Source of the DNA: Thunnus maccoyii
Taxonomy: Eukaryota > Chordata > Actinopteri > Scombriformes > Scombridae
DNA: 64,000 nucleotides
Assembly (NCBI RefSeq): GCF_910596095.1
Contig: NC_056540.1
Coordinates: 9,479,001-9,543,000, forward strand
Reading direction: 5' to 3'
Below, piece by piece: positions 57,511 to 64,000 of the stretch. The position numbers and the translations under genes were made by a program. Below the pieces are notes generated by a model. The model was not told the origin of the DNA. It made no database searches and saw only the letters and a list, made by a program, of their open reading frames with translations. Within the stretch, counting starts at the first letter, position 1, and each line of letters starts with the position of its first letter.

Positions 57511-60016
57511 GCCAGGGAATGGTGACAAACACCCCTAACTATTTCCCAGAGCACAAAGTGGCATCTTCAAATTGCTTGTTTTGTTCAACCAACGGTCCAG
57601 AATCCGAAGATTATAATGATATGAAATAGAGAAAAGCAGAAGACGGGCTGGAACCAGTAAGTGTTTGGGCATAAAGAGTCTACTCATTTAGCTGTTTTCC
57701 CAGCACAACCCACATTAAAGAAGGAAGGAAGCTTCTCAAAAAGATTCAAGAAGAAGTCCCAGCACATCATAATACAAATGGACAATGGAGCGACACCATC
57801 AGTATGCAGTACATCTCCAGCTACTCCTCCCTCATTCACTCATTTTGTCCCATTTTCCCTTGAATTTTTTTTCTGTTTCTGTCAGTCTTCTTCCTTTCAA
57901 ACCCTGTCATACTGGATTATGTGGGGATGTGCCTGCGCTCACTTTCTGAGCCCAGGATAGAAATCACTCCTGCCCTTTTCCCCAGGCAGCACTAAGGTCT
58001 TATCCTCCGTGACATACAATAACGTTCTTTACACGATTTTTCATTCAACATGTGCTCGCAAACACACAGATGCAAACACAGCACACCCCTGCCACAACTA
58101 GATTCACAAATGTCCTCAAACCGAGCAACCCTGGACCGACCCTGTGAGTCATAAATCGTGCAGGTGGAATGGAGGTGGAGAGGGGAGGTGGGCAGGGGGA
58201 GGGCCAGGGTCAGTGTGTTTCCTCCAGAGGCCAGAAGGTGAACTGCAGAGTTCTCCCTCCTGGCCCCTTCATCATCCTTCTGACACAGACAGATTACACC
58301 ACCCACACAGCCTCACCCCAGCGCCAGCACCCTTCCTACCCTCTTCTAGCTGTCCCTCTCTCCTCATCCTTCCTAACTTGATCTTCCTCTGCTCTCATTT
58401 TGCTCCCTCTCCTTGTTCTTTCTTGTTGTCCTTTGTTTCTTTTTTGTTGTTGAACTCCCTCTATCCTGCCCCGTATCTTACAAGTGCTAATCAAATCAGT
58501 GACCTTTGACCCTTCAATAATGTCTGGCCTCTGCTTTCCTCTGTTCAGCCCATTTTTTTTATTTCTTTCTTTCCCTCCTCTCGGCCTTGCCATTTCTCCT
58601 CCTGTCACCTGGCATTATGCAGGAGGGACGTCTCAACCCACAGCGCAGTCTGAGCCTGCTTTGGTCTGAAATTCGGCACATTCTCCCTGCTGCTTCGCCG
58701 TCCTCGGATCTACCTCATACATACTTTCTTTTCACTTTCCCATCCATACCTCCTCCTAGCATTTCTACCCTAAACCTGTCCCTGATCTTAGAGCTCATAA
58801 ATCCTACACAAGGACATGACGAGGCAGCCAGGACTCTCTCTAAATACTGATTTCTACTCTCTCCCTCCGCCCATGGATATTACTCTTTCTTCTCGCCTGC
58901 TTTGGTTCCATTGACTTCCCCTTAAATTCTGTCTTGTCTTTGTTTGTGCTTTCTGACACCCTCAGCATGTATACTCAGGATCTGCAGGTCTTACATTCAC
59001 ACAAGCAGCTTCTAAATAGCTGCCAATCTAGCATCAACAATACATGCAGGACTGGTTTGACTTATTCATCCTCACACAAGCACAACAATGAAGAACGATT
59101 GCTATTATTGTTTGGCATTGGCGAAAGGATTTAAGCCAGTTTGTGTGTTATTTAAGAGCCATGTTTATTGAAAAGCCGGCAGATTAGTCCACTTTCTCTT
59201 GTTATGGGCTGGATTTCCTGCTGTAGTGGGTAAAGCTGTATGCTGCGTTAAGGGAATTTACAGCCCCTCCGTATAGCCAATGGATACTCACTAGACATCA
59301 AAAGATTTACCGTTTCTCCCTGGGTGGACCTGGCACTCTGATACTCATGTTTAGAAGCTGGCAGACAGACCAGTTGAGAAATAATTGAGATAAATCTCAA
59401 CTCCAGGGGGAGACGGACATTTGGCTAAAGTTGGGACCGGATTTTATCATCAAAGAAAAGTGAATTAGACTGAGTTGCACTGACCTTGGGAAAACAGAGG
59501 GAGGGGAGAAGAGAGGAGTGAAGGAGAGGATGATACAGTGACTCTATTCACATTCAGCTCAGATTTAGGGAGAAAATGCAGCCAAAGAGAAAAAGACAGA
59601 CAGCGCCAAAAGAGGTGGGACAGAGGCAAGAGGTGGTGATGAGACAAAGGGACATGATGAGGAATAGCGTCAATTAACCATTACAGGCCAATCACTCTCA
59701 ATCAAAGAATCTCTTTGTTCTCTGTCCTTGTCAAAAGAATATCTGTTATAACGGCCCCCTGTGGCATTGCAATACAATCCAATCTGATTAATGCCTTGGA
59801 GAGGGGTCTTAGAGAGCATCAGTGTTGATTACAGCTATTTGAAGAGAAGGAGCCACTAGGGATTTTCCAAGCAAGAGAGTGAGAGATAGGTGAGGAAAGG
59901 TGTAAGGGGAGAAATGAGATGAAGTGAGAAAGACTAATTATAACATAAGTTGTGGATTATGTGTCTTATTTAGCAGTAATAGTAGACAGTCCTTTTGGCA
60001 TACAGTAACATCAGGA

Positions 60017-60042
60017 TGTGGTGTGTGTGTGTGTGTGTGTGT
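60017..60042. repeat. (TG)n microsatellite
   Basis: About 12 TG units in the tenm1 intron. Confidence 0.9.
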
Positions 60043-62571
60043 GCATGCTGACTGTTAACACCTGAGCCCTCAACAGTGCAGGAAGTCGGCCTTCTGGTGT
60101 TGTTTCCCTTCTACTTTCACCCTTCAAATGTTGACAGCAAAGCTGCGAAAAAAGCTGCCTCCATGGATGAAAGCAAGAGGAATCGTAAAAAATGTAAAGA
60201 AAACAACAAAACAGAAAAACACATCATTGTCTCTGACCCCGGTGAAACAACCAACTAAGTGCAAAAAGAAGCGCATATACTGCAAAGGAAACCTATTTCA
60301 TGGGTCTGTTTATGGAAGAGAAAGCAAAATGTATGCATGAATGGAAGTTCCATTTATACCTAAAAAGTTTCATCCACCCACACAATCACAGCACATGTGC
60401 ACACAGGGGCATGTCGTGCACAAACACACACACACACACACAGATTGCCAGCAGCCTGATGAGTAAATCATTCAATCTGCCCTCCCATATCCCCAGGCTC
60501 AGTGGGTGTTAATGATATAGACTGACATATTATTACAGCATCTAAATGATGCTAGCTGTAGTTGATTATGGCCCATGGTGCTTCTGTACAAAGTAACTGT
60601 GTGTGACTGACAAGTCAATGTAGACAGATGGACAGTTTCACCTGTACAACTGGGCCCAGTGCGGGACTCTGGCCATAAATAAAGTCAACCATATTAGTTG
60701 GGGAAAGCCTGAAGGGTTCACTCACTGCTACAGTCTGACTGTAAGTGAAACTGAAGAACACACTGTTTCAAAGAGTCTTTAGCTGGCTGTGTGGCTTACT
60801 GTTCCCTTTCATCATTTCTCCTCCAATGCTGTTTGTACGTGTGAATGTGTGTGCATGTCAACGTGTGCAGGCCCATGTTGCGGTGTGTGTGGGTGTGCGA
60901 GCATGCATGCGTGCGGTGAAGTAGCTAGGCGAAAAGATAAGGCATGGCAGTTAATCACATTGTGCGCATATGCAAATATAGAGCGGATAAATCAGAGTGT
61001 CTGCAGATGAGAAATTCACACTTCCACACACACGCACCACTTTTTCTGAAGACACTGAGGTTGCCCATGTGCACTAAAGGGGGGAAATAAACCCGTTCAC
61101 TCAATCTGAGCACTGTGAAATACCACTGTGCACCATTCTGATTTTGCATCTGCATGTGTTTGAGCGTAGGTGCGTGTACACTGCATTTATGTATGTCTAT
61201 ATGAGTGTGTGTGTGATTCCACACCTATCAAAAAGAATGACAAGTTATATGAATTGTTCACGCAATTGTTCACCCAGTACACGCTGCATCAAACACTGCT
61301 CTGTGATCTATGACATGCACATATATGAACTGTAGCACTGTACTGCAAGTGCTGCTTCCAATGGCTTTTAAGTTTCCTAATCAAACGCTTATCATCAGTC
61401 AATACAAGATAGCACCATAAACAAGGATGGGCGTGTATTTCTGGTAGATCTTTGGTAAGCAGAAATAATTCACAATTCTTGTAATTAATTATTCATTAAA
61501 GCCCCACAGAACAGACACTGGCTTAGTAATTAAGTCTGAATCAGACACTGTAGCTCATCTAATTATCAACCACTATAAGTTTGTTAACATATTAACCCGC
61601 ATTAATTAATTATTGATAGCTGCCTTTTTTATGAGCTGGTAGTTCCAGACTACACATGTATAGCGAGGCGAGAAGTGGAAGGAGATTTTGCAATAGTTGC
61701 ATGCTAATTTTTGTGCGAATAAACATTTTTTGTGAAAATATGCGACTTGGCAGTAATTGCCTTGTTTGATAGCAAAAGAGAGATCCAAAGCAATCACAGA
61801 GGCAGCAGACAAACTCAATTATAAAAGCAATTGAAATGCTTTGGACTAGAAAGCTCCATGAAAGGCTGAGGGGTTTGGATCAGTGCGGAGCGTCTGCAGA
61901 TTATGTCGCACTGTTTAGAACATCAAACAAACACAAGGAGGTCTATCAATAGAGGCTCTTTTACCAAACACACCATCACAACAACCAGCCAGTGACGCTC
62001 TGCAATGGGAAAGGAAATGGGATCAGATGAGAGGAAACAAATGTTTTCATGCCTGAAAAAGTGGAAAAAAGGCGCTAAACTACTATAGATTGCAAATCTG
62101 TATGCAGAGCTTCCACCCAAACAAAGTTTTTCCACATAGAAAAACATCTCAGTCTATGAGCCAGAGGCAACTCCAGTACACTCAGTATCACAGATAGCTG
62201 GCTTCGCAGCCATTTCAGATTTTGCCTCCACATTTTCAAAAAGAACTCTGTGAGTGCTTCGTCAGATGGAGGTCTGGCCACTGGTCTCTCTGAGAGCTGC
62301 AGGTGATAATGGTACCCAGGTGCAAACATTTACTGTCTCTGTTTTCCCATCCCTACAACAGCAGCTGACCCTCCCTCTCCCCATTCTCGCATAGGCAGGT
62401 TCAATTGCACTGCCAGGCAAAACTATGCCTGCCACCATCACTCTAGTTATTCATCTTCCTGTCAGTGTTTAAAGAATCAAGGTAGAACTCATGCACGGGC
62501 ACGAGTTCACTATCTTTACCCTCATCAGAACCCCCTCCACCCCCATGACCGAGACAAATGCTATCATCTAT

Positions 62572-62594
62572 GTGTGTGTGTGTGTGTGTGTGTG
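62572..62594. repeat. (TG)n microsatellite
   Basis: About 11 TG units, with interrupted TG/CG continuation to about 62630. Confidence 0.9.
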
Positions 62595-64000
62595 AGTGTG
62601 TGTGCGTGATTGCGTGTGTGTGTGCGTGTTGGGCATTCACTTTGAGTAAATGCAATTTTTCCCCCACAGTGGCAGAGCTCCACTCCTCCTGTCAGCTTGC
62701 CAGGCTCCCAGTGGAGGTTGACAGGCCAGCTGCCAGCAGCAGCCATCTCGACCAGTTAAAGGGACACGCATGTCACATTTCCCATGATCACGCTGACGTT
62801 GTCAACCTGACATACATTTAACAAGGCACCCATAACTAAAGTCTCTGTCCCATACAGTCTATACTCTGTCCCTTCACTCGGAAAAGCAGAGCAGGTCCAG
62901 GGACCTGGAGGCTGTCAATCAAAAACAAGCATGCAAAAGCACACTGACTCACACAAACGTAGCACCTTTGATGCACAGGCTCAGCCTTTGGCCTTGAGCC
63001 TGCATCTCTTATTGACTCAGGGCTTCATTACACACACAGTGAGCTTCAGTAATCTCTCTGAAGCTACCCTACACACTCCGACTACAAACAAGGTAGCTGT
63101 CAGTCTGTATAGTGTTCTTCCTAATACATTACTTGAATTGCAGGTGTTTTACAGGTAGAGCCTCGTTTTAAGTCAGCATAAATTTGCCTTTAGTAAGCTC
63201 ATTTGCTATATTTTCTTTGGTCCTTACTAAATCCTGACAGTGGGTAGTTCAAAGTAGCCCAAGACATGTCTCATCTATTTACCTGGTAAACAATTAAGTT
63301 CCAACCACATGACACTGCATGACATTAGGTTCAATACAATGATTCCTCTAGCACTGCCATCAGACCAAAGTTCAATTCATGTTTTAATGTATCATCAAAC
63401 TTTTTTAATGGCTCAAGTTTTGTGGCTCAAAATGACTTTACTATACAGTCTGGTCAATGTCAATCTTCAAAAAAACCTCCTTCCCCAACTAATTTGATCT
63501 CATCTTAACCATAATGCAACAGGTAGATTTTTTTGAGCCTTTATTATTCCGTATGAGCTGAAATTTGGTCACCAAAACCATTTGGATACGCTACGGAATT
63601 ATTGTAAGCAAAGCTGCAGAAACAGGAAGTGTATTGCTTCCACAAATGACTCTGTAGGTCAAGAAGGGCTGAATGGAAGTAGTCACATCACAATTTTGAG
63701 TCTTGTTGAAAACATTTTTGGTCTTTGACAGTTGAATTTTTATTCTGTATGGAGCAGATTTTTCAAATGCTTAAATAACCTATGTTTAGGTTTCATCTTG
63801 TGTGACCTTGTTATAGCACTGCAAAACCTCTTCAAGCATTTACACACCAAAAGCCTAAGTTTGTCATTGCACAGGGCCACAACTTTATTTACAGTGAAGA
63901 TGTGGCAGCACACTCCCAGGCAGCTGGTTGAGCCATAGCTTTCAGTTAGATTGAACTTTCACCCCAAATACAGAGCAGTCATGATGGTGACAATTTTACT

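Larger units (their letters stand above)
55964..64000 (-). other. tenm1: Long tenm1 intron running off the right edge
   Basis: No further NHL-encoding exon with matching splice sites was found in these 8 kb. The intron starts with a purine-rich GAGA tract (55970-56150), then holds repeats of families A and B (57003-57510), a CT-rich area (57960-58920), and GT/CA microsatellites at about 60017-60042, 60426-60442 and 62572-62594. The boundary exon further right is outside the window. Confidence 0.7.

Noticed and set aside
57992-58306. A - strand open frame in the long tenm1 intron as a possible extra tenm1 exon
   Set aside because: The translation has no NHL or EGF pattern and no matching phase and acceptor pair.
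1-64000. A CRISPR array, phage, operon or other novel prokaryote-like system
   Set aside because: The gene structure is vertebrate throughout; regular repeats are microsatellites or transposon-derived, with no spacer pattern.

Overview
The window is vertebrate nuclear DNA, almost certainly from a ray-finned (teleost) fish. The genes are intron-rich with GT/AG junctions. The introns and spacers carry CA/GT microsatellites and short inverted-repeat elements of types common in teleosts, and the proteins are diverged orthologues of well-known vertebrate genes. I cannot name the species. No operons, CRISPR arrays, prokaryotic systems, tRNA or rRNA genes were seen.

Layout, left to right. (1) 289-4787, + strand: the last five coding exons of a CNKSR2 (CNK2/MAGUIN) scaffold gene, running from the end of the PH domain to a C-terminal PDZ ligand (ETHV), then a 3'UTR of about 2.9 kb. 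(2) 9132-16714, + strand: a complete 11-exon APOOL (MIC27) gene for a MICOS subunit of the mitochondrial inner membrane, with an unusually long acidic Pro/Glu/Ala-rich tail. (3) 22749-24017, + strand: a single-coding-exon angiotensin II type 2 receptor (AGTR2) with a probable 5' non-coding exon and a long third intracellular loop. (4) 28057-30776, + strand: a complete three-coding-exon SH2D1A (SAP) gene. (5) 33146-55963, - strand: the 16 3'-most coding exons of teneurin-1 (TENM1), covering part of the NHL propeller, the YD/RHS shell, the toxin-like C-terminal domain and the TCAP peptide. The rest, 55964-64000, is intron of this gene.

The genes do not form a pathway. They act in postsynaptic Ras/MAPK scaffolding, cristae architecture, renin-angiotensin signalling, lymphocyte SLAM signalling and trans-synaptic adhesion. 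What links them is synteny: their human orthologues are all on the X chromosome, and SH2D1A and TENM1 are tail-to-tail neighbours in human as they are here.

I found no convincing undescribed biological system. The points most worth a second look are lineage-specific changes in known proteins (MIC27 tail, teneurin-1 TCAP terminus, AGTR2 ICL3, SAP C-tail, a duplicated motif in CNK2) and several well-formed inverted-repeat elements inside introns. Exon boundaries were read by eye from splice consensus, reading phase and protein similarity recalled from family knowledge. No alignments or searches were run.
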